This document shows, one piece after another, positions 12,980 through 25,500 of a DNA stretch of 64,000 bases (position 1 is its first letter; each line of letters opens with the position of its first letter). Below the pieces are notes generated by a model, which did not search any database, had not been told where the DNA came from, and saw only the letters and a program-made list of their open reading frames with translations. Both the position numbers and the translations under genes were made by a program. The stretch comes from Opisthocomus hoazin (Eukaryota > Chordata > Aves > Opisthocomiformes > Opisthocomidae). The stretch is taken from positions 17,834,417 through 17,898,416 of the forward strand of contig NC_134415.1 in NCBI RefSeq assembly GCF_030867145.1, read 5' to 3'.

Positions 12980-15813
12980 TGCAAGGGATCAGGAGCATGG
13001 CTTTACATCTCACCTGGGATGCATACCACCACAAGGAGAACTGCCCCCTCAAGCATGAGTCTGGGGTAGTAAACCACAAATACCACTGCCCTCAGAGAGG
13101 GGGGACACTGCCTCCCCCCAACCCCACCCCGTCATCGCACAGCTTCTCATCCTTGCTGCTGAAGTGCCTCTTTCCTCTGCTGCACTCTCTCAGCACATCT
13201 GCCTGGGAAATGAGGTCCTTCTTTCTGACAAGCCGAGGCACTTGGGTTAATGACTTCCCCCCAAACTCACCACCAGCTGCCTTCTAGCCAGAGATAAAGG
13301 AGCAGAGGTCTAAGCAGGAAGGGGCTCCCTGAGACTTTTACTGAAGCTGATGGGTCCATGCCTGACAGCAGGAGAAGGCTTCACCTCTGGCTGGGGTGAT
13401 CTGCTTGCTCTGCCCTGGACCCACTGCCTCTAATGGGCTTCTTTTTCCCCGCACCGTGAGTCAGCTTGGTGACACACTTGCACTTCCCTCACAGGAGCTG
13501 GCAGCAGGGCATGGACACCATCCCTGCAGGTGTCCCTTTCTAAAAATGTGGTGCCCCTTCGTTGACAGTTGCCTCACAGATAATGCTTTGTCCGTGATCC
13601 TGAACCTTCAGGCTGCACCTGCCCAGCCCCCACAGCACCTCTGCTGCCCACCAAGCATCAGCAAAATGGGCTTGTGCAACCCTGGCTAAGCAGCCAGTGG
13701 AAGCCTGTGGAAGCAAGGCCACAAGGGTCTCTGGATCAGAGCCTAGAAGGTGAGATGGTTGCTGTGGGCTATCTCTTACTGATGGGGAAACACTTCTCTC
13801 TCCACCTTCTGCCCACCAGAAGCCCCCTGGAATCAGCAACGCAACACAAACGTGTTACTGCTGAAATCAGGAGCCATCATGAAGCACCCAAGGGTTCCTG
13901 GAAAGCACCATCACTCTCCTAGGAGTGAAAATGGACTCTTATCAGGGGGAGGTGATGACTTCTGGCCTCCAACAAACATGGAGGAAAGGAACAGCATCAA
14001 ACTGAACGAGCTCAGCTAAAAGATGATGGTGGGACTGGGTGTGCATGAAAACGGCGACAGCAAGAAGCAGAATCACTTTCGGCACCCACAGCACCCCACA
14101 CCACTGTGTGGCCCTGGGAGACAGATGCAGGTCTCCCAGTCACACATTCACAGTGATTGAAGTCTAGGCTCTGGAGGGAGGAGAGGAGACAGAAAAGACA
14201 CAGTCCTCACTCTTCGGAGTGGAGAAAAGCAACAGGAGCAAGGGAGACCTGTATCATCCCTTCTCACCGTCTTGTGAGGCCCCCTGTGGAGGAGGTCCCC
14301 TTGTCCCACAGAGCTGATGTCCTTTCTCTCTCCACTGGGGACTGGAGAGCATCACTGCAGATGAACTTCCCTTCCAGGAGCCAGAGAGAGCTGGATTTCA
14401 AGACTTCAGACTAGATTTCTTGGGAGCTTTCCCCCTCCATCAGTGGAGGAAATGAGGCACCAGCTGTTGCTGGAAGCCAAGCAATGCAGCAGGCAGCTAA
14501 TACATTCAGGTGATTTTAGACAAACACAGTTGTCTCAGAGAAGCTGATGTATTCATCCAAAATGGGTAAGGAGCCATGGACACTTGGGGGTTGTGGTGAG
14601 AGAGCTTGTTGTACATCTATGGTGCCCCAGATACAGATTTCGGATGGGGTGTCCCTTAGGGGGAAGAGTCCCACTTAGCTGAACTGCCAGAGCTTGGGCT
14701 AGTAAACCCCAGTCCACAGTCCTGTGAGGCTGACTCTGCCCTGTGCAAGGGGAGAAGTCATGCCTACTTGCAACAAAGCTATCACAGCTCCCACCTGGCA
14801 GACCCTTCTCCTGCAGGGTTCATCTGGAGCTGCATGTACCTCCACCCTGAGGTGGCCAGGCCAGACCTGCTGCAGATCATCAGCAGAGAGAGGCACTAGC
14901 TTTACCCTTTCATGATACCAGCAGGAAAAAGGTGAATTTCCTCCATGCCTGTCTGTTCCCCTGTTCCTTGGTGGCAAACGGGGCCACAGCTGAGCACAAG
15001 CGCCTCTGCTGGGTCAAGCTTCCTGCCTCCATCCTTCTTGGGCACTTTCCTGCCTGTTCCACCTTCCAGCTCCTCTGCCCACTACTTTGGCAGTGCAAGC
15101 TGAGTGTCTGCAAGACTGCACGTGCTGACGGAATTCAGCCACCTCTGCCCCGAGCGGTGATGCTGTTGCTGTACTTCACCCACTCTGCAGCTAACGCACT
15201 GCTAAAAGGCCTCAGAAGGTGAGAGGGCAAGATCAGAGCTGCATGAACTGCTAGCTCAGGGGCTGGGTCATGGGCACGGGACATGCTGTCTGGCTGAAGA
15301 AGGCTGAGATGCCTGACTCTTCCCATAAACCAAAGAGCTTGAAGTGGGGGAAGTGAGGCAACAGAATAAAAGACCAAAATAAATAGGTAATGAAAGAGGG
15401 GCAGAGAAGCAATCCTGGGCTTAGGGCTGAGGCGATTCTTATCCCAGCATTCACAGGGGGAGGCCAATGTGCAACTCCTCCCCCCTTCCCATCCCAACAC
15501 ACCCCACCCCACCCCTCAGCCCCACAGAGACACCTTTCTGCCTGCAGCTCAGACCTTCTCTCACAGTTTCTGCACCCAGCAAGAGGTACTGAGAGAGAGA
15601 AAGGCGCTCAGAGGCCAACGCTGCAGCCGGATCCAGCCGGGACTTCTCCACCACTCAGTGTGTTCCATGTGATGGGTCCATTCCTGCTCCATCTTCTTCA
15701 GGCTGGCGGGTGAGAAGCACAGAGCGGTGGGGAAAGGCCAAAGCAAACCACACAGGGGGCAATTAAATACATGAGAGCCTGGAAGATGCGTATGGAAGGA
15801 GACACTGAAGCAC

Positions 15814-15949
15814 ATGCGGTGCGAGGCAAGATGCTCCGGCCACCGGTATGCCGGGAGGCTGCTGCCCCACGGTCGAGGCCGGCGTTACTGCAGGGAGCTG
15901 CAGCCGGAGCGGGGCAGCCCCAGCCAGCGGGAGAGCATGGGGAGACAAG
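15814..15949 (+). promoter_or_regulatory. CpG-rich patch with candidate plus-strand first exon
   Basis: About 12 CpGs fall in 130 bp in an otherwise CpG-poor region. On the plus strand the patch ends at a consensus donor, GACAAG followed by GTGAGTACTG at 15950. An ATG at 15814 opens a frame of 45 codons to that donor, rich in Arg and Gly, with no family I recognise. It could be the first exon of a transcript antisense to the MDGA1 3' UTR, or a regulatory CpG element. No matching downstream exon was found. Confidence 0.25.
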
Positions 15950-16049
15950 GTGAGTACTGTGGTGTATCATCCACTAAGCTGTGGGCTCTGCAGTAAAGAA
16001 GGTAACTGTTCTGGTAGAAATTTGTGCTTTAATATATTTTTGTTTGTTT

Positions 16050-16290
16050 GTTTAAAACAAGTTCCCACTTCCCTGAGGAAGCCCTGTCCGACATTCCCAA
16101 GGAAACATGGGGGTGTTTTTTTCCGCCTTCATTTGCTCTTCACATTTCTTCGTTCCTACTTTTTGTCTTTCATTTCTTCTTTTCTGTGTGTTTCTGTTTC
16201 TTTCCTTCCTTCCTCTGTCTCTCTCACTCTCTCGTGCACGTGCTTTTAAAAAATTTTTGTCTTCATTTTTAAATTTTGTTCTAGACATTA
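16050..16290. repeat. Pyrimidine-rich (plus) / purine-rich (minus) low-complexity tract
   Basis: Long runs of T and C with TTTCTTCC-type units on the plus strand. On the minus strand this is an A/G-rich stretch starting about 190 nt after the MDGA1 stop codon. The Lys/Arg/Glu-rich open frame it produces is a compositional artefact. Confidence 0.7.
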
Positions 16291-16473
16291 TGACTTTCTC
16301 ACGGAGTGCTCCAGTTCTGAACCAGATCCCTTTGTGTGGTCATGCCTGTCAGTCTTTGGTAACATATGGACACTTTGGTGTGCCAGTGAGGAGGGGAGGA
16401 AGAGGAGCAGAGGTGGCCGAGTAGGAAAGGAGCAGGAATGTCTCAGTCCGAAGACAGGAGCGCTTGCTTGCCA

Positions 16474-16565
16474 TCATCTGAGCAGCACGTAAAGGAAGAA
16501 AGTCAATGGGCCACAAAGACAAGGGCTGTGCAGGGCCGGGACACCGCTTCCTGGAAGAGCAACCG
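16474..16565 (-). CDS. MDGA1: MDGA1 terminal coding exon: GPI-attachment signal and stop
   Basis: The coding part is 92 nt: two bases complete an Ala codon, then 29 codons and TGA at 16476-16474. The acceptor is preceded by a long T/C tract and ends ttggctggcag. The peptide starts VALPGSG and ends [12 protein letters not shown], that is, small residues suited to a GPI omega site, a spacer and a short hydrophobic C-terminus with no cytoplasmic tail. This matches the end of vertebrate MDGA1 as I know it (PGSG followed by a hydrophobic end in Arg). The exon runs on into the 3' UTR. Confidence 0.88.
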
Positions 16566-19500
16566 CTGCCAGCCAAGAAAAGAAAAGAAGAATTAGTGAT
16601 GGGATGGATCCAGACCTCATCAAACAAGTCAGTGCATATCAGTGCCGTGGACTGTCCTCCCCCTGCCCAAATCACGAAGCACTTCCCAGATCTATTGGAA
16701 GATCTTTCTAGCCTTTCCTGGACATTGTCAAGGCTTCCCAAAATTACTTCTTTTCCAGCTCACGAGAATAGGGTGAATCTTAGTTGCTTTTTCAATCCAG
16801 CCCTCCTTTCTTCCCCAGAAGATTCAACTTGGGTCAAAAAAAAGGTTCTGTTTATGTTTTGGTTACAGCATGGCTGTCCTAGGCTGAAACAGACCTCTTA
16901 CTGCACCTGAATTTTTGAAATTTTTAGGGTGTTTGGACTTTTTTGATGTTTTGTTTCCCCCTTCACCTTTGGAGTTAAGAAAATTGCTGCAAGTGACTCT
17001 TCCTCACAAAGGTTTTTTCCTTCAAAAATAAGACAAATTGAATTTTGCTCACAAGTGCCTGGTGGCTCTGCTTTGTGTACTCTGAACATCGGCTCTCTTG
17101 CCCACCTGAGGCATGTTATCGAGGGCACAGGCAGGACTAAGGCATGAGGCACATGAGTGATTGCCACCCAAGGGCTAATGCCTACGCACTGCTTATGCAC
17201 CTTGCTGTGGCTTCAGCCTATGGTGCACCTCAGCGAGAGTGGGGTTGTCTCCATCTCTGCAATGCTAGCACCAGGATGATGTGGATGGACTGGAAAGGGG
17301 CTGGTGGGATTTAGCTCAAGCATTTACTGTCAGTATCGGGAGGGAGGTGATATACAGCTCAGGTAGCTTTCTCCCATCCTGCATGTGCAACACCCTGCCT
17401 GGCTGTACCTCTCTGCTTAGAGGGCAATGAGAAGCCCAGCCCTCCCTGGCTGCAGATCCCAAAAGGCAGATTTTTTTCCTGGAGAAGGACTGACCTAATG
17501 CTGCAGAGGTCATCAGAGCCTGCAGAAGGTCTTTCCTTTTCCAAAGCTCCCATACCTAGGGCTTCCAGGAAATGAGATCTTGCAGAATCCTGTAGCTGCC
17601 TGAGGATGACAACCCCAACCCAACATACTGGTCTAGACATCAGCATGCTGTTGTCTTGCAGCAGAGTTCCTACAGGATCTGGTTGTTCCTCTGAGCTCTT
17701 GCTAACTCACAACTATAAAGAACAAGTTCAAGAGTCTGACAGACCCTTTTCTAACTTCTGCTGATGAGTCAACCATCTTGTTGAGTCTCACCAACGTGTC
17801 AACATGCTCTGAAATTAGCTGTGCATCCCTAGCACATGTATGCATGTATGCATTCCCACCGACTCGTTTTCTTCTGAAGCACGCACACTCTCACCCTTAT
17901 TCGGTACAATTGGCTTCCTTGGACAGTCCCCCTTTTTCAGAGTGACATCATCAATGGCAATGTCCCCCTCGTAGCTCGTGCCCCGGACACCTTCAAAGAT
18001 GATCTGCAAGCAGAGCATGGGACAGAGCCCAACGTGAGGCTGCAGTTGTAGAGGACCCTTCCCATGCTGCAGGGCTCTGCAGAGGTGAGCAGGGCACAGA
18101 CCAGGTCCCCAAGCGAATGATTCCTCTCTGTTTCTCCAGTACTTATAGGATCTGGAGAGCTGGACCCCACTGCTTATGGGAACAACGTCTGTGTGCTGAG
18201 TGTCTGCAGAGTAATAAATGAGCATGTAGAGCTCTGCTTTATTAAGTGTGCTGCACTAACAAACCAATTAATACTGAACAGCACTTGCAAGAGTAACTAA
18301 ATTCTTCATTATTATTTTAAAGTACACAAAATCATGCTGGGCATTTTGCCACAGTGTCACAACTTACCAGCCTGCACAGACTCAACTCTCACAAACAACT
18401 CTTACAACAGCTTGTAGTATGTTGGGCAAAAGCATCAGCAATAAAACATCCAGTAACAAAGCAGTCCACTTCCCAGGTACACATAAACATCTTGAGCAGA
18501 TACGGAGTGCCCAGTTCGTATTCACAAGCTGTCCCACAGTCCTCGATGAGGGGGACAATGGGGATGGGCTCTTGCAGCACACGCTAGAAGAAACCTCTGG
18601 TGCTTAAAGTCACTTTACACCAACAGGCCAGCATCCCCCAGCTGCTCAGCACTAGCAAACCTGTCGCACAGACCTGGTATCAGAAGGAGCTCTTTGACAA
18701 GCAGTTTCCAGCAATAATCAGAAAATTTATAGTAACAAACTGATGCTTGCACATAGCAAAGTTGTACGTCTTCAGAAAGACGTGGATTTGATTTCTGTTC
18801 ATCCACCAAGCTCTTGCCTTCCCCAGTGATGCTGGGGGGTGAGAGCTCCCAGTGCCCTCCCAGAGCCCTCCAGCCGCTGTGCCATGGAGGCAGATGTCTG
18901 CTGGGAAGCCTCCATGGCCATGGCACATGGACAGGACAGGTGGCAGATGGTTCCTTGGCTGTTGACCTGACCTACCTGGAAGGGCCCGGGTGGGTTGATG
19001 GGCACGTGTGCTTGCTGCCACACGTTCCCCCGGTTCCCACTGAGCGACCAGACCTGGGTGTCGATGGCTCGCTTGTTCCGCACACGAACTAGGAGGTTCA
19101 AGGAGCCTGTAAGAGAGAAATCAGGTGCTGGAGTGCTGGGGCAGGCAGAGCCAGGTGACCTCTGAAGAGAGTCAGCTTTCTCCTGGGTTGATGGGCAAGT
19201 GCTACTGGCAATGTTTCACCCATCTGCGCTGTCCAAGGGAGGGCACAGACCCAGATGAAGACACAGAGGACAGGACGAGGAAGAAGCAGTCTGTAGCATG
19301 GCTGGGGTGGCACAAAAAGGGGGTGGCAGAAATGCTAGCTGCAAGTGACCACAGAGGCATCCCATCCAACCTCCTGCTTGAAGCTGTCTCCAGCTCTACA
19401 TCAGGGCAGTACGGCTTTGCCTGGCCAAGTCTTAAAGTCCTCTGAGGAAATCAGCTTTTCCTAACGTCCAGTAGGAACATCCAGTGCTATCAGTTGTGGC

Positions 19501-22500
19501 CACTGTTCCCTGTTATAGTCTAATATTACTGACAAAACTTTGCCTCTATTATCTTTGAAATTGCCCTTCAAACAGTTGTGGGCCAAGGGCTGATAACAGC
19601 CTCCTCTTTGCCAGACTGAACAAGTCCAGCTGCTTCAATCTCTCTTCTTTCCCTGAACTTCTGGTCCTGGCTCCTGACCATCCTGATGCCCCTCCAGTTG
19701 GACCTGCACCAGTTTCTCCTCATCCCACTGGAACTGGGGAGCCCAGGACACGTTTTCCTTGTTCACCACTAACACCTGAGGTATACTATGTGGCTTACAG
19801 CACTCTCCCTGCCCTGGCTCTGGCCATCAGCTGCAGAAATAAGACCTGTGTCCCATCGCCATTTGACCTGGAAGCAGCCTTGGAGTGAGCAGCTGGTCTT
19901 TGCTGGTGCTGGGTGGCAGTGCCTGTACCGCACTGCCTGTACCGGCCCATCCCCACATTTTCAGAGGAACACAAAGCCCCTGTGAATCAGCACTGACTCC
20001 AAAAGGTTTCTTCTGCCATTAAACCAAAACTAAAGCCAACAAATCTAAAAACATTTCCAGTTCTCACTTTGAAAACAGTGTCACAGCCCCTTACCCTCCA
20101 CTCACAAATGAAACCATCTCAGTTTGTCTTCCTGCAGCATCTTTTTAGTAATCTCCTCAGCTGACTTTTTTTTCCCTTTTTTCTTTCAGTGAAAAAACAT
20201 TTTTAAACGTTCATTCAAGGCTTCCCTGAAACACTTTTTCTGCTGTATTTTTTTCAAATTTAGCTGGCAAACCAAAGAATCAATCACAACTCTGGTCACA
20301 CTGTTGCTCATCAGTGTTTCTGGTTTCCATACACAGACATAATACACCTGAGAGCAGAGAGGCAATAATAACTCTTACTTATATGTCCATAGTCTGTCTG
20401 TGCTTGGAATGCTGCATTCCTACCCATGTACGTCCTTCTGAGAGCCAGCAGCAAGAGGTCAGAGGAAAAGACAGGGAAAGAGAGTTTCCTCTATAACCTC
20501 CCTCCTACATGATCCCCTGAAATTCTTCATTCTTGGCACACCAGCTTTGGGGGCACTGTGTGAAGGACACGGACCTGGAAGTACCCCTATCGAGTGTCTG
20601 GCTGTCAGAAAGTGACAGATACATCACAGGGAGTTCAGAGATGCATAATAAAGATGATGAAATGTTTAGATTCTGAGTGGCTGACATAAGAAAAGGTTAA
20701 AAGAATGAAATATGTGTATAATTTAGTCAACTAAGGATAGAGGGGTATATTATTGCCTGGAAATATCCAGAAGCATTAGCACTAAGGCTAGCTGAGAAAA
20801 CTAGATGAAGGCCTGATGGGATAGGGAGAGAGTATCCAGTTCCCTTCCTCCATGGTACCCAGGTGGGGATGCACACCACAAACTAAGATGAGGAGTGAAA
20901 TAACTTGTTTCCCTCTCTCTTGAGACCAGCTGGCACTGCACAGCCTTGGGGAGACAGAGGTAAGCAAGTGGGATCTTTCCCCTGGAAACACAGAGCCAAG
21001 GATGAGAGAAGTCACTACGGGAACCTCTGGCAAAATCAGCAAATCTGGAAAAATCTGGAAAAATGAGGGACAGTCTCTCTGGGAAGGATACCTAGTCCTC
21101 AAGGAGGCCCTTGGCCAAATTGATGGCCCACGCAGGAGCTACATAACCCCATAGATCAATGTCAACAGGAGCGTGTTCAGACCAGCTAATTACAGACGCC
21201 AAAGCCGGTGAGGTGAGGTATTGAAAGCGAATGAAGAATTAATATGAAGCTGCTAGCAAGCAAGGATTAAAACCAACTGCTGTCTATTCTACCCTTATTT
21301 GGGGACTTGCAGCTAGGATCTGTCACACAAGAGCCTGCCTGAGCAGCCAGCACTGGGACAAATCAGGCGGCAAATGAACTTTGATGCTCCAGGAAAAAAG
21401 TGAGGGCAAGATAGAAGGGGACCCAGTGAAGCATCTGGAATGCAAATTAGTGGCCCCAAAACACTGGCTGTGAAAGCCTGGCCTAAACCCAAACCAAGTC
21501 TGAGTATATTCTGGCTGACAGCTCTGTGTCCTTGCAGCACCAGGAAAAAAAGTTTCAACCTTTTCGCCCCCAAATTCCCTAACAGAACAACACTGACTAT
21601 GAACAAGCATTCTTCAAAAGGTTTGCAATTGGAAAGGAAGCTCCCTTATCTGCCCACAATATGCAGTGTTTCACCACCCCTGACTAGACATGGAAAACCA
21701 AAGGTCAAAACAGTTGAACAGCATGCCCATGACTGTCTTACAAATCAGTCAGAACTGCAAAGGGAGAGAGATCTCATAGCCCCACCTGCAATCCCTGCTA
21801 AGTTTCCCAGCCTCCCCAAGGCTAGGAAAAAACCACACCACTCCCCTTTTCCAGTAGTGCTGTCACTGGGAATGTGCTTCTGGGAGGCATGGCAGACTCC
21901 AGGATTTCAAACTAAACAGTGATGAAGCCTCTAGCCCATATGAACTGGGTCCACAGTGTTGCAGATGTTAAAAGATTGTGCAGGTCTTCTGCTTTATTCC
22001 TTTCTGTCATGTGTCAGTCTGCCACAGGCTGTCAGTCAAGTTTAACGGCATGAAGCCTGTGATGGATGTAAAACGTTGCAGTCCTGGACTACAGAAAGCT
22101 CCAAGTCATCTTTCCAGTTGCTCAGGGCTCCTTTATCTCCTTTTTTCAGTCTGGCCCCGAAAGCCAACTGTGTGATGGAACAAGTCCTGCAGGGCTTTGT
22201 GTTTTCCAAAGGAAAGCTTTGGGTTCAGCCCACTGCCCTATAATCAAACGTTGCTCAAGAATCCCATTTACAGTCATGAAAATCCATAGATGAAGTCTCA
22301 GGCTAAAAAGGCAGGTGGAGCTTGTGTAGATATTGACATCTGTAGCTCCTGACCTTTGGTGAATTCACACCTGCCCACACCCACCTCCATGCAATCCAGC
22401 AATACCCATCTCATGCCCTACTAGCTACCTTCACTCCCTGTGTAGCTTTTAGCATGTCACACAAGTTCAGACCAAACCAGCCACCTGATGCTTGCAAAGT

Positions 22501-25500
22501 GCCCCTCCTAGAGCACAGGCTCCAAGCCCACTTCGCAGGAGGCAGCCAATGCACGGTCCGTGCACCTGTGGGGTGTGAGGAGCGCACTCACAGCTGTGAA
22601 CTGACTCACCACGTGGTCCTTAGCAAACCGCTTTTACCTACTTTTATCTGCTGACGTGATACAATGATGATAATCAAGAAGCATAATAACATGCACTCAC
22701 TTAGAAGGGAACTCAGAAACACAGAAAACATTTTAAAAGACTTGAGCAAGAAGACACTAGGGAATGGAAGTGCCTGAGCTCTGCTGCGTTTCCAGTGGTC
22801 ACAAACTGAAGAAGAATCAAAGTGCGGCCTGCTCTCCAACCCCCATGTCTCCATCAGTGGAGTTGTGAAAGGCCCATCTGGGATGTTCTCCAGTGCCAGC
22901 TGTTGCAGCTATCCCTTTTGCCTGGTTTTATACTACAGTTTTGCCCAGTTTCCTGTATTGGAGTCCAAATCCAGCTGGCCAGTTTTTTTACCTATTTCTG
23001 TCATTGTCAACCCTTCCTCATCTCCCCCATCAGATGTGTCTGGCATTTTCTAAGGGCACCTGCTGGTGAGGCACACACAAAGACTGGCCATCTATCTACT
23101 GCTAAATCTCTCCAGCTAACCAGAGACAGGCAAACAGAAGGGAAATCCCAGGACACCGGCAATCCTGTTGTTACCTCTCCCCATACAAGGCAATCTTTGC
23201 ATTTGTCTTGTAATCTGTATTATTCCTTCTTCCCAATCAAAAGGGAGAATAAAGGCCAGTGACAAGTGATGAGGAATCAATTACAGGGAGAGTGAGCCGT
23301 ACCTTCTGCTGGCTGCCTTTAAGACCAGAGCTGGCATTTCAAAAGAGTGGCACTCACATAAAAGAGCACCAGCTGGCTGCCAGATAGAGTAGCCCAAGGG
23401 ATGCCTTTAAATGTTACCTTCTCAGGACAAGAAAAGATCTTCTCTCAGTTTCCACGGGATGGGGACTTCACTGTCGCACTGAATAGCAGCGTAGATCCAG
23501 AAGAGCCATGGGCACAGTCCATGTGGGATGGCAGAGAAGGCAGAGGATTCCTCAAGAGCTGGGGGGGGGAATGCAGGTCGATGGGGTGGGGAAAGGCTGC
23601 TGCCTGCCGAGGTTGAGGCACAGCTCAGTTTACAAGGCTCAGATGCAGAGCAGGCAGCCAGAGCTGCTAGGAAGCAAAGGGAGGACGACGCTGCGCGCTG
23701 AGGGACAGGGTGCTGTGCCAAGCGCAGCTGAGCTCCGTGGGATGGGAAGCGAAGGCTGTCGGGATCCACAGCCTGGAGCTGGGCTGGCCGTGGATCTCGT
23801 GCACTGCCTGGTCTCCCTGCGACTCCCCACTGCTCTCCTGCAGGATCCCCGCTCTGGCATGGGGCGATATCAGGAGATCAACTATCCACGAGAAATCCTG
23901 GCTGCAGCCCCAGTTCAGGTTTGGCACCCAACTGGGAATCCAGGGCTGAAAGCCCCTGTGGAAATTCCTGTGGTGTTTCAACTGCAGGCAAGACACATTG
24001 AGATAAGAAGAAAAAAACGGATGCTTGGCAGGAGATGTCCAGTGGATAGAAAGAGATACACAGTATGGAGAGGACTCAGACCTTGTACAGCCTGGCAGAG
24101 TCATGTGCAGACCCAATACCAGGGCCAGAACCAGGCCAGGGAGAAAAGAGCCCTTACCTTTCTAACAGGTGGTCTGGGCACTTCCTTAAGTGTGGTTTAG
24201 TGTAACACCACTGATCACAAACTAAAAGCCCAAAGCTTTGTGCAGGCAAATCCCCGGAGTGAATGACAGTCCCCAGAAAGAATCTATTACTGTTCATAAT
24301 CCCCGCAGCAGACACAGGTCTCTCTCCCTCTCTCGTTTAAATGGATGCTAATGAATAGCAGTCAGTGTCAGGCTGGTGTTCTCAGTTACAGTGCTCTGAG
24401 AAGGAAGCAGAGGGTGGAAAAATAATCATAGCACAGATAGAGATGGAGAAATAATATCAGCTTGTACTGAGTCATAATTTCTAGGAATGTAAGCTGTCTT
24501 CATGCCATGATGGGATGCATTTACTCTTTCACAGTCTCTAATGATGCTTCATACATTAACATATGCAGATTACGACCATTAAAGCCTGTCAGCTGCTTTC
24601 CACTCCTGATGACACAGATCTTTACCTCTACATGTCTTTAACTGATCCCAGCTTGGTGTGCAGGGTTCCCTCTGTCCAGTCACAGGGTCACTATACAGAC
24701 CCCTTCCTGCAGCCACCGCTTCACTAACTTCAGAGCGGGAGGGTTCACAGAGCTCATCAACAGTGAGAAAATGGAGTTTTGGTCAGAATTTGGAAAGCAC
24801 CACTATCCCACCTCTACTCACGAGACATTCGCTTTGGCTTCAGAGGGGCACTGAGCATGTTCAGTGCTGTGCCACAGACTGGCTAATTGCTATGGGACAT
24901 TCTCTTGCTGCTTGATTGTAGTGAGAGGGATCAGGGGAATCAAAGCCTCCAGTTCCCTGCTGTGCCTGGGACTTTCTGGGGATATAAACAGCAATATGTT
25001 AAGTTTTGATTGGCAATGTTTCCCCTACAGTAAACCTGTGAAAATTACTTATATCTGGCTACAGGGAATTTTCTTTGGATTTTACTGTGGATTTAAAAAA
25101 TCAAAGAAACAAGCACATATCCACCCCTGACCTCCTAAACCACCATCAAATGAGGATGGGCTTGAAGCAATATCCCCTGACATGGCAAAGCCAATTGCAC
25201 AGATTGATCTATGATTCATCACTAGCTGACCTGTCTGGCATGCATATGAATTTTGGGATGGAGAGAATGGACCAGCAGAGAAGCAGCAACACTGCACTGT
25301 AAAGAGGTAAAGTGGATGCGTGGCTGGACCCCTGGGGGGGGACATGCTGAATGGAGGGGACTTGGGGTATTCCAGCGGTGGGGTAGATGCAATGGTACTG
25401 TCATCTCTGCCTTGTGATGAGGAATGCGAGTGGTAGTAGGAGGAAGGCAGGCAAACTACAGCTACAGTTCCTTCTCTCCAGCATATCCCCACCTGTCTGT

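Larger units (their letters stand above)
6670..16473 (-). other. MDGA1: Probable long MDGA1 3' UTR
   Basis: After the TGA at 16474 I find no further splice-linked coding sequence on the minus strand. The first canonical AATAAA on that strand with a GT-rich downstream stretch is at 6694-6689, which would give a 3' UTR of about 9.8 kb. An ATTAAA at 12979-12974 could give a shorter form of about 3.5 kb. The interval includes an AT-rich part (11820-12970), a purine-rich tract just after the stop (about 16290-16050), an antisense CR1 piece and a (CTG)6 run in transcript sense. The real end needs transcript data. Confidence 0.4.

Noticed and set aside
16052..16288. Lys/Arg/Glu-rich minus-strand frame
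   Set aside because: Product of the purine-rich low-complexity tract after the MDGA1 stop codon.
23508..24200. 230-codon plus-strand frame
   Set aside because: No recognisable domain, no splice or start context, lies antisense in an intron; consistent with a chance frame in GC-rich DNA.
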